Of a stretch of DNA of 64,000 nt, positions 1-9,716 are shown piece after piece. Numbering within the stretch: the stretch's first letter is position 1; each line of letters opens with the position of its first letter. The position numbers were made by a program, and so were the translations under genes. Origin of the DNA: Tetracentron sinense (Eukaryota; Streptophyta; Magnoliopsida; Trochodendrales; Trochodendraceae); assembly GCA_015143295.1 (NCBI GenBank), contig CM026567.1:15890416-15954415 (forward strand), written 5' to 3'. The notes beneath the pieces were generated by a model, which made no database searches, was not told where the DNA came from, and saw only the letters and a list, made by a program, of their open reading frames with translations.

Positions 1-2684
1 AGGGTAAGCATTCCAAACATGATTAATGCAATACTTTGCTTTGAAGAACCGAGCCCAAAGACAATTCAAAGAATACATTTTCCAAGTCTGTTTCACTCGG
101 AAAGCAAGAGCAAAATCCTTCATTTTACGAATACCCATACCACCCTCTTTATAAGGAAGAGCACATTTGTTCCAATTAACCCAATGACGATGCTTACTTT
201 CGTCCGAGTTACTCCAAAAGAACCGGGCCATAATCTTATCAATCATACTGGCAATGCCCGTAGGAACACTAATACCAGCAAAAATATGGACTGGGATGGA
301 AGATAAAACATGTTTAATCAAAATTAAGCGACCCCCAGCAGAAAGGAGCTTACCTGACCATCCAGAAACACGCCTTTGAATTTTCTCAATAAGAGGAAGG
401 AAATGAAAGATTTTTTGCCGGCCTTTGATCAGAAGGACTCCGAGTACATGATTGGAAACTGTTTAAAATGGAATCCAGTTAATCTTGAAATGGACCTTTT
501 TCGAGCTGAAGAAATCTTATCAGAGCAATATATTGAGCTTTTCTCTTTATTGATCATCTGCCCCGAAAAAGCTTCATATTTGGAGAGAAAATCAAGGATT
601 TTTTTTATACTTCTAGAACTCCCATTACAAAAAATAAGTGTATCATCTGCAAATAGAAGATGAGACACCGCAAAACCATTTCTTCCAATATTGTAATTCT
701 CTCTGCAAAGAGGAAATATCTTTTAGACCCCTGCTTAGAGCTTCTTCAGCCAGAATACAAAGACCCGGAGATAGAGGGTCACCTTGTCTCAAACCCCTGG
801 AGCTAGTAAAGAAACCATGAAGAGCCCCATTGATGATAATCGAGAAACTTTGTTCCAAAAGGCATCCTTGAATAAGACTGATAAAATAGTCACTAAAACC
901 AAATTTCTTGAGAACAGAAAACAGGAAGTTCCATTCCATACGATCGTAAGCCTTGACCATGTCAAGCTTAATAATAAGATTCCCTCCAAAAGATTTCCTG
1001 TCAATGCTATTTACCATTTCTTGGGTGATGGTGATATTATCTGTGATATTTCTCCATTTGATAAAACCACTTTGTTTCTCATATATGATTTTAGGGAGGA
1101 GAGTTGCAAGCCGATCTGCCAAAATTCTAGAAAAAATCTTATAAAAGAAATTGCATAAACTGATAGGGCGGTAGTCTGCAAATGTAGAGGGATCATCACG
1201 TTTGGCAATCAGAGCGATAGCTGTAGCGTTAACCAGCTTGGGAATGAAAGGGTTGTGAAAAAAGGATACAACTACCAAAAACAAGTCGTTCTGAATAATA
1301 TCCCAGCAAGATCTGTAGAAGTGACCACTGAAACCATCTAGACTAGGGGCACTATCTTCTGCAAGACTTAAAACCACCTTTTTAACCTCCTCTCTCAAAG
1401 GAATAGCAGAAAGAAAATGGTTATCATTCTCTGAAACCAACTAAGGAATATGATCAATAATGCTATGATCAACTACATTCCGAGAGGAAGTTAGAAGGTC
1501 TTTGAAAAAATTTACGGCTTCATTGGCAATGTCTTCCTGATTAACCAAACACCCAAAGCATTCTTAACTTTGAAAATACTGTTGTTTCTTCTTCTTTGGT
1601 TGGCCACCGAATGAAAGAACTTAGTATTATTGTCCCCTTCCTTGAGCCATTGAATTCTGGATTTTTGTTTCCAAAAAATTTCTTCTTGAATAAGAACCTG
1701 TTGAAGCTCGTCTTTCAAAGCGGAAAGAGATTCTTCTTGTCGAATACTCCAGGAGTCTTGTAATATAATTTCAGCTTCACATATTTTATTCTCCAAATCA
1801 TGCATTCTAATATGAAGATATCCAAAAGTATCCCTGTTCCAAGTCTTAAGAGAGGTTTTAAGTCTCTTAAATTTCAGAAAAAAACCAATAATAGGTGGAG
1901 CATAAATAGGAGTAGACCAAGAATCCTCTACTAACCTTTTAAAATCTAAATGAGTTGTCCACATTTGCTGAAATTTAAAAGAAGGGCGACGGGCAAGACC
2001 ACCATGGAACTTCAAAAGAAGAGGAGCATGATCTGAATTTAGCCGAGATAAATGAGAAACCTAAGAAGAAGGGAATTTATTACTCCAATCTGCATTGTAG
2101 AGAACCCTATCCAATCTTGCATAAATTCTATGGAGACCCTTTTGATTTTTGCACCAAGTGTATTTATTTCCATAGTAACCCGCATCAATAAGACCCATAT
2201 CATTTATGAAAGAATTAAAGTCTTCCATTGAATTGAAATTTGGATCCCTACCACCCAATTTTTCAGCTGAGTTAGAGATGGCATTAAAGTCCCCAGCAAG
2301 GAACATAGGACCATTAAAATCTGAAAGCAGCAACGATAAATCATTCCACAAAATCATTCTTTCTTCACGTAAGCATTTAGCATACACAAAACCGCATTTG
2401 AGAGGAGCTAAGCCTTGAGAGATAATATCGGCAATAATGGCTTGATCAATAGAAGCATAGAGAGTGATATTCAACCAATCTTTCCAAAGAATCCAGATTT
2501 TAGGGTGTGCAAGATACCCAGACATATTTAACATTTTACTAAGTGATTGGAGATTTTGAGAAGGTTGCTTCGGTTCCATAATAGCAATCACCGATATGTT
2601 GTGTAACTCTGCTAACTTTTTCAATCTGGCCTTGGAAGCTAAATTACCCACCCTTCTAATATTCCAAGATAAGAAACTAATCAT
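1..2684 (-). pseudogene. LINE ORF2 (APE endonuclease + reverse transcriptase), broken
   Basis: The start at 2684 gives an AP-endonuclease-like domain (2684-2061) with the family landmarks SWNIR, the Glu in MEPK, AGDFN and RLDRV. A linker block follows (2015-1512), then the reverse transcriptase: fingers and palm at 1440-643 (ADYRPISLCN, KLDMVKAYD, RGLRQGDPLSP) and the catalytic FADD motif in a shifted frame at about 630-655. The thumb region continues to the left edge, including a block related to SVPTGI and FFW. Stops near 2061 and 1441 and frameshifts near 660 and 405 inactivate it. The family enzyme nicks target DNA and primes reverse transcription from it. Confidence 0.92.
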
Positions 2685-2699
2685 TGGAAATTTTAGGGG

Positions 2700-4262
2700 T
2701 TTCTTCAGTCAATTGCAGAGCAAGAGCTCTAGATCTTGTAATTCTATCAGAAGGAGGGACACTTTTCTTTTTCTGAGTTGTTTTCCCTTCGATAAGCTTG
2801 TCTTTGAAAATCTTGAACTAATCAAGATGAGCAAGAAACTCTTTGGAATCATCAATGAAGTTGTCTTTTTTTTGTTGGAAAGCATCTTTCTCAATTTCAG
2901 CATGGAATTCTGTAGATTGAGATGAAAGCCACAAGATATCCCTATCTATATTTCTTGAATTTGGAATAGAGCGCTGAACTCTATTCGCAAGATATGCCAG
3001 ATTAGTAACTGAACGAACAAGAATTTTAGAAGAACTTATAAACATAGAACCCTGACCTGATCCTTCATCAATGGTAGAAGACTCAATAAGAGGTATAGGA
3101 GTAAAGAGATGTTCCTGCTCATCTGCGCTACTGTAGCAGATTTCTGGACTCTGATTATTAACTGCTGCTGCTGTATAAATTTTTGTGGGAGATTCTTGAC
3201 TTAACAAAGCTGTTCCTACATTGGGTTTGCATACTTTCTCATTAGCATCGAACTGAGGACAATCTATAGGAAGATCATTGTTAATTGCTGGACTGTCCGA
3301 TCTTTCTTACTCCATATTTTTTGCTGTCACTGCCATAGAATCACGATCTTCTTCTTCTAATAATGGATGCTGTGAATCCTTCCTAACCCATGTTTTATTC
3401 CCTCCTCCTTGGTTAGAAATTTTAATTGAGGGAATGGGAATAGAATCTTTGCTTGTGTCAGTATTGGTTTTAGGATCTTCCTTTGTGGGTTTCTTCTTTA
3501 ACACTAATCTGCAATCCTCTTTAACGTGCCCTTGGTTACAGCAATACGAACAGTATGAGAATGTTTTCTCATAGATAAGTTTTTGCCATCTTCTTGTATC
3601 GCCAAGACCCAACCAGATCCATGATGGATTATTCTTTGTGATATCCAGATCAACACACATTCGAGCTTTGCTTGGTCTTGTTAAAAGTTTAGTTGGCTCG
3701 TCCACACATAATACTTGCCCCACTGCCGCCCCTATAGACCTTAATATCTGTTCTTGGAACAAATGGAGAGGGAGGTTAGGAAGAGTTATCCAAACTGGAA
3801 CAATCATAGGTTCACTACCAAAACAAAAGAAAGGGTCCACTTGATGAAACGGAGCAATAGCCCATTGATATAACAACACTCCTTTAAAAAAACCGAAAGG
3901 TAATCTTCTTCTTCATTGAGTCTGATGAGGAGATGCCGAGCATCCAGAACTCCTATGGAGTAATCGTGCTTGGTATGAATTTTTTTTTTAAAGAAATCCC
4001 TAATGGTAGCAAAAGGGGGTCTCCCATAGGAGCATTTTGCAATCAAAGAAAACTTAAGGGGAGACGCAAGCATTGCAGATTCATCCTGAGAAAGAAATGT
4101 TGCCGGCTCTGATAATGGCTTGGATATGGGAATAGATTCGGGTGCTTGAACGGTTTTGGCTGCTACGACTTCAGCAAAGGATTTAGGAGATGAACCAGTC
4201 ACGTTTACCTGCTGATCAGGAGGTCTAGAAGAGGAGTTTCCGCCCAAGAGGATGACGGCCAT
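2700..4262 (-). pseudogene. LINE ORF1 (gag-like, CCHC zinc knuckle), frameshifted
   Basis: The start at 4262 opens a reading frame with a serine/proline-rich N-terminus ending in SFAEVVA, typical of plant LINE ORF1 proteins. The next block (about 3879-3307, shifted frame) contains the DUF4283-like region and a CCHC knuckle of the form C-X2-C-X4-H-X4-C at about 3510-3551. A third block (3207-2818) continues in another frame as a low-complexity C-terminus. In the family this protein binds LINE RNA and forms the ribonucleoprotein. Here at least two frameshifts separate the blocks, so no full-length product is possible. It lies directly upstream of ORF2. Confidence 0.85.
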
Positions 4263-4320
4263 GGGGAAACCCTAGGTCTGATTCACGAACAGCTTGCTAA
4301 CTTACACCTTTTTTCTAAAA

Positions 4321-4914
4321 GATTGTTAACATGCACCTCCAGAGATCAACCCCTGCCTTAGTAGATAGTATCTCAGATTTATTGAGTTCACTAAATCTCG
4401 GAATCCTATTCAAATTAGGAAGTTCTGGTCAGATTTAGCCATGGGCGATCGACCGGTATTAGGGGTGGTCGACCGGTGGCCTTGCGGTCAACCAGTAATG
4501 GTCGCAGTCGACCGGTCATTGCTGCACTCTCTGCCCACATCTTCGGTCTCCCATACAAATATTTGATTGCGTTGGTCGACCGGTTTTGGGAGCGGTCGAC
4601 CGGTGGGTTCTTTATTTCCACATTTTGGTCCTTTTTCCTTGATTCTAAGCTTACCCATTGACCATGCAATACGTTTAACCAAAGTTAAGCATTGTTAAAC
4701 ACTCAATAACATTAAATACACATACTTAGACATAATTTGACATCACATACATCTTTTGATTATAAATACCCAGATTTCATTCAAGGTGCACAAGTTTCAA
4801 GACAATCAAGTTTTTGGTCTCTATAGTTTGAACCCAGTTAACACTAGAGGTGATCCCATGTCTTCTCTAAAAGGTATTAGGTCTGATATCAGAGAGAAAA
4901 ACCGACATTACAAG
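4321..4914. other. Non-coding, LTR-like stretch between LINE and copia
   Basis: No gene is visible. The stretch contains a phased palindrome array (4447-4604) and a plausible plus-strand TATA box (TATAAATA at 4761-4768) about 160 bp downstream of it, which resembles an LTR U3-promoter arrangement. No matching LTR ends or duplication were found, so this is inference. The last ~75 bases (about 4840-4914) are the left half of a host segment found uninterrupted at 54757 onward. Confidence 0.4.
4447..4604. repeat. Phased array of GGTCGACC palindrome words
   Basis: The word GGTCGACCGGT or a close variant occurs at about 4447, 4467, 4486 (degenerate), 4506, 4574 and 4594. Spacing within each group is 19-20 bp. 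GGTCGACC is a perfect 8-bp palindrome and overlaps the palindrome ACCGGT. The sequence between the words is not conserved, so this is not an ordinary tandem repeat. Confidence 0.8.
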
Positions 4915-5098
4915 TGTTGATATTTGTAATATCGGGTGTATATTTGTGATGGGCATATATATAATGTTTTGTCTTTATATAAGATGCTAGTGGGGTTCTC
5001 TATGCTTAACTAAGCAATTTACCCTAATCTCTCTTCTTCCTGTATTTTCTCTCTTTCTCTTCTCTAAACTCTAAAACCTCCAAACTCATTCTCCAACT
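4915..5098 (+). repeat. 5' LTR of copia element
   Basis: 184 bp, TGTTGATAT...CTCCAACT, matching 12823-13006. A TATA-like CTTTATATAAG lies near 4974-4984 and is followed by a pyrimidine-rich leader, consistent with the LTR promoter. Confidence 0.93.
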
Positions 5099-5110
5099 TG
5101 GTATCAGAGC
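5099..5110 (+). other. Primer-binding site, initiator Met-tRNA
   Basis: TGGTATCAGAGC directly abuts the 5' LTR. It is the usual plant copia primer site complementary to the 3' end of initiator Met-tRNA. Confidence 0.92.
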
Positions 5111-5689
5111 TACAACGAAGAAAGGAAAAGCTTGTTAAAACCAGAAGCAACAACCAAAGGAAGAAGACACACTAGATGATGTCACCAATCGTACGGCTTA
5201 TGTCGCAACCCAAAATACCCCTTAGGAGTTAAGATCCTTTTGGCTCGTGACTTCATTACCAAACTATCCTGTAATGACATACAAGACATACTAAAAGTGG
5301 AAGCTAAAAATTTCTTTATAATATCACTGTATTCCAAGCTTTACACAAGAACTAAAGTAATAACTGGACATGCCCACATACAAAATGTGTGTACATACAC
5401 TCCCCTCTCATCACTCAAAGATAGGGTCACCTATCAAGTGCCCTCCGTTCTTGCAGTTCACCCAAAGTGGGTACCTTCTCAACGTACATCTCCTTAACCC
5501 AGGGCTCCTTAGCGTAGGTGTTAACAGGACCTGCCGAAGATAACAGTTTGGCTGAGCATGGAATACTCAGTGTATACAAACTACTAAATAGCTATACAAT
5601 AAACATAAAAGATATCATATGCATACATCAAAGCAAAACAAGCGGAGCAAAACGGAACAAGGCATATAACTTTGAGCAATTCACAAAAC

Positions 5690-6190
5690 ATATAACTTTG
5701 AGCGATACTTTACTAGCAAGGTACCTCGATACCCTTGAATCGAACTTTGAGCAAAATTAATACTTTACAAGCAAGGTACCTCAATACCATTGAATCGAAC
5801 TTTGAGCACTCTTGAACTGAACTTTGAGCAAAAACAACACTTTACAAACAAGGTACCTCAATACCCTTGAATCGAACTTTGAGCAAAAACATTACTTTAC
5901 AAGCAAGGTACCTCAATACCCTAGAATCAAACTTTGAACAGAAACAATACTTTACAAGTAAGGTGGTAACAGCCTTGAGTCCGAAAATCAAAGCAATACT
6001 TTACAAGCAAGGCCTTAAAGCCCTTGAATCCCAACACCATTCTTTGAGCCAAAGCATACTTCGAGAAATACTTTGAGCAAAACAATACTTCGAGTGAACC
6101 CCTTTGAACAAAACAATACTTTGAGGACAAACCATGTTTTGAGCAAAATCCTTCGTTGAGCCAAAACTCCCCTTTTTAGCAAAATCCATA
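5690..6190. repeat. Minisatellite inside LTR, ~55-bp unit
   Basis: Recurring units contain ACTTTACAAGCAAGGTACC, then CAATACCCTTGAATCGAAC and TTTGAGCAAAA. The unit is about 55 bp and becomes degenerate toward 6190. The second LTR carries fewer copies (about 8050-8400), so copy number has changed since insertion. Confidence 0.85.
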
Positions 6191-6581
6191 CCTTAATCAA
6201 CACAATACTTTGAGCCAAAACTATTCTTTGAGTTCATATATCACTGTGAGTAATTCGATAAACATAAACATCATGGTAAAGCCCATAGCATGAAAAACAT
6301 GATTATCAACCAAATTTCCATCAAGAACATAAATCATAACCTATTATTCATTAACAATTCATAGCCAAACAATTTAGTAGAGTGTATCTACCTTACAATT
6401 GGTCTAATGCTTTAAAATTGGCTGAGAAACTAAATTGAACTTCTCTTTAGTTAGAAACAGGAATTCAAGAACACCCAAGAATACCATGAAGAACACTTTG
6501 AAGAATTCTAGCTTCCCTTTCAAAATCCCCAAAATTATCTTCTCTTAGGGTTTGGTAAACCCCAACCCACGAAATTCCCTC

Positions 6582-6591
6582 CTATTTATAG
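6582..6591 (-). promoter_or_regulatory. Candidate LTR TATA box
   Basis: TATAAATAG on the minus strand, conserved in the other LTR at about 8758-8767 and in the solo LTR at about 61033-61044. It is the likely core promoter for minus-strand transcription. Confidence 0.6.
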
Positions 6592-7100
6592 GCCAAGGGT
6601 TTCTAAAACCCTTAAAAACCCTTAGAAATATTCCCCAAGGTCGGTTACACCGTTCTAGGTCGGTTTGAGCGTTTCTGGGCAAATCTCGTCGACTGGATTC
6701 TTTGTCTGGGCCTGTTTTTCCCTTGCTTTTGTGTTTCGACCATACTTTTGATTGGCTTATCGGATTTAGGCGATTCAACTTGTGTTGGACTCAAAATTCA
6801 AAGGGAAAAAAATTTGTGTCTAATGTACAAATCCTAATTCCGACTTATTCATGGTCTAAATAGGCCCTAAAGTTGAGGGTATGTTAATACATTCCCCTTT
6901 TTGACACTTCAGAGTATTTGATACTCTTGTTCCTTCATCCCAAACACCCATAAACAATTTCTATACATACTTTAATTCATTCAAAACACCTCATTTCATT
7001 TTAAAACATGAAACCCCAATTACATTAAGGATTTAGACCTTGAAAAACACTATTCAAAGCACTATTCATAGCTTAATAAATTCGGTTCCGGGGCTCTACA

Positions 7101-7513
7101 TCCTCCCCCCCCTTATTGAAATTTCATCCTCGAAATTATGACAATACAAATTCAAGTGGGGATATTGTTCCCACACTTCACCTTGCTCAACTGATCAGAC
7201 GATTGAACTACACTATAAACGACAAAAGGATGTATCAATCCATCAAAATTTTCATACAATAACTATAGGTAGCATGTTACATACACAGACGACATATCAC
7301 ATCGAAGTATCAATACACATTCTAGTAAGTATACACACATAAAGTCCCTAGCGAAGGTAAGACACGAGGTTCGGTTGGAACATCAACCGGTTCAACTAAG
7401 ACTAACAAATCAGTCTGTACTTGGAATATGACTCTCCATCTGAGTTCTAAATTCAACTCAAAGGAAGCCTAGCCCGAGGGAATCTAGAGCCTAGGCTTTG
7501 ATGCCAAAATTTT
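7101..7513 (-). other. Internal region of LARD-like element
   Basis: 413 bp without an open coding domain. The left end holds the polypurine tract (C-run at about 7101-7112 on plus). The block after it, containing TTTCATCCTCGAAAT, resembles the sequence just inside the chromovirus 3' LTR at 27237-27260, suggesting descent from a related gypsy lineage. The right end holds the degenerate primer site. Confidence 0.75.
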
Positions 7514-9285
7514 TGTCGCAACCCAAAATACCCCTTACAAGTTAGGATACTTTTGGCTCGTGACTTCATTATCAAACCATCCTGTAATGACATACAAGAT
7601 ATGATAAAAGCGGAAACTAAAAATTTCTTTATAATATCACTGTACTCCAAGCTTTACACAAGTAACTAAAGTAATAAGTGGACATGCCCACCTACAAAAT
7701 GTGTTTACGTACACTCCTCATCACTCAAAGATAAGGCCACCTATCAAGTGCTCCCCGTTCTTGTAGTTCACCCAAAGTGGGCACCTCCTCAACGTACGTC
7801 TCCTCTACCCAAGGCTCCTGAGCATAGGTGTCAACGGGACCTTCCAAAGATAACAGTTCGGCTGAGCATGAAATACTCAGCGTATACAAACTACTAAATA
7901 GTTATACTATGAACATCAAAGATAGCATATGCATACATCAGAGCAAAACACACGAAGCAAAGCAGAACAAGGCATATACTTTAAGCAAACCTTTACAAGG
8001 CATATAACTTTGAGCAATACTTTGAGCAATTCACAAAACATATAACTTTGAGCGATACTTTACTAGCAAGGTATCTCAATACCCTTGAATCGAACTTTGA
8101 GCAAAATCAATACTTTACAAGCAAGGTACCTCAATACCCTTGAATCAAACTTTGAGCAAAAACAATACTTTACAAGCAAGGTACCTCAATACCCCTGAAT
8201 CGAACTTTGAACCAAAACATACTTTGGGAAATATATTGAGCAAAACCCTTTTGAGCAAAACAATACTTCAAGTGAACTCCTTTGAGCAAAACAATACTTT
8301 GAGAACAAACCATGTTTTGAGCAAAATCATTCGTTGAGCCAAAACCCCCCTTTTTAGCAAAATCCATACCTTAATCAACACAATACTTTGAGCCAAAACT
8401 ATTATTTGAGTTCATATATCATTGTGAGAAATTCGATAAACATAGGAAACCTCTAAACATCATGATAAAACCCATAGCATGCAAAACATGATTATCAACC
8501 AAATTTCCATCAAGAACATAAATCATAACCTACTATTCATTACAATTCATAGCCAAGCAATTTAGTAGAGTGTATCTACCTTACAAAGACCAATGCTTTA
8601 GAATTGGTTGAGAAGCTGAATTGAACTTCTCTTTAGTTGGAAACAGGAATCCAAGAACACCGTGAAGAACACTTTGAAGAATCCTAGCTTCCCTCTCAAA
8701 ATCTCCAAAATTATCTTCACTTAGGGTTTGGTAAACCCTAACCCACGAAATTCCTTCCTATTTATAGGCCAAGGGTTGCTAAAACCCTTAAAAGCCCTTA
8801 GAAAATATCCCCCAAGGTTGGTTACATTGTTCTAGGTCGGTTTGAGCGTTTCTGGGCAAATCTCGTCGACTAGATTCTCTGTCTGTGCCTTTTTTCCCTC
8901 GCTTTGGTGTTTCGACCATAACTTTTGACTGGCTTATCGGATTTAGGCTATTCAACTTGCGTTGGACTCGAAATTCAAAGGGGAACAAACTTGTGTCTAA
9001 TGTACAAATTTTAATTCTGAATTATTCATTGTATAAATAGGCCCTAAAGTTAAAGGTATATTAAGACATTCCCCTTTTTGACACTAAGAGTATTTGATAC
9101 TCTTGTTCCTTCATACCAAACCCACATAAACAATTTCCATACATATAATTCATTCATAACACCTCATTTCATTTTAAAACATGAAACCCCAATTACATTA
9201 AGGCTTTAGGCCTTGAAAAGTACTATTCACAGCACTATTCACAGCATTATTCATAGCCTAGAGAACTCGGTTCCGGGGCTATACA
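7514..9285 (-). repeat. LTR of LARD-like element (element 5' side)
   Basis: 1772 bp, direct repeat of 5201-7100, ending GGGGCTATACA. It contains the minisatellite remnant at 8050-8400 and a minus-strand TATAAATAGG near 8758-8767. Confidence 0.9.
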
Positions 9286-9716
9286 GCCTAGGCTGCTGCT
9301 TGGGGTACTCTGAAGTTATTTTTTGGGAGATCTTGATTTCTATTTCATGTGGTTTGTTTAAATATTGATGAAGTTGCAAAGATTTGAAGAAAAAATGCAG
9401 AAAAATTTCATGAAAAATACTGTTTCTGTTCAGAATTTTTCTGCTTGAATGGGTTGTTATTCACGCTGGTTATTGGTCATGGTTGGACCATTTTTTTGTT
9501 AGGAACATATGAAACCTGAGTTTTCTCAGTTTCAATTGTGAGGATTTTAGAGGCCCTATTCACTACTGTTTTTTGCTGTTAAAGGGTTTTTTATGTCCTG
9601 TTTGCTTAGAAAAACAACCTAGGTCATCTTTTTTGGTAATCTTAATACTATTGGATCATTTGTTGATGAAATATTGATTGGTTGGTTGTTTGCTATTTAA
9701 AGTTTCTTTTATAGAT

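Larger units (their letters stand above)
1..4320 (-). mobile_element. L1-type LINE, decayed, cut by window edge
   Basis: Reading the minus strand gives ORF1 (gag-like with a zinc knuckle) followed by ORF2 (endonuclease then reverse transcriptase), the order of plant L1/RTE-like non-LTR retrotransposons. The 5' end lies near 4300, just upstream of the ORF1 start at 4262. The 3' end is off the left edge, so the poly-A tail and target-site duplication cannot be seen. Several frameshifts and stops break both ORFs, so the copy is dead. Its first ~60 bases resemble the LINE scrap near 16195, suggesting the same family. Confidence 0.9.
5201..7100 (-). repeat. LTR of LARD-like element (element 3' side)
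   Basis: 1.9-kb direct repeat of 7514-9285 with indels. The longer form here contains more copies of the internal minisatellite. Its left end resembles the left end of the solo LTR at 58795. Confidence 0.9.
5201..9285 (-). mobile_element. Non-autonomous LTR retrotransposon (LARD-like)
   Basis: Two long LTRs (5201-7100 and 7514-9285) beginning TGTCGCAACCC and ending in TACA enclose only 413 bp of internal DNA. The flanks GCTTA (5196-5200) and GCCTA (9286-9290) look like a 5-bp duplication with one change. The internal end at 7101 carries a C-rich tract, which is a polypurine tract on the minus strand. The other end has a degenerate Met-type primer site (minus-strand TTGGCATCAAAGC), so the element runs on the minus strand. 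No coding domain is present, so it must depend on a partner's proteins. It is inserted in the leader of the copia element in antisense. Confidence 0.88.

Noticed and set aside
4321..4914. Complete LTR around the palindrome array
   Set aside because: No paired TG/CA ends, primer site or duplication could be fixed; left as LTR-like only.
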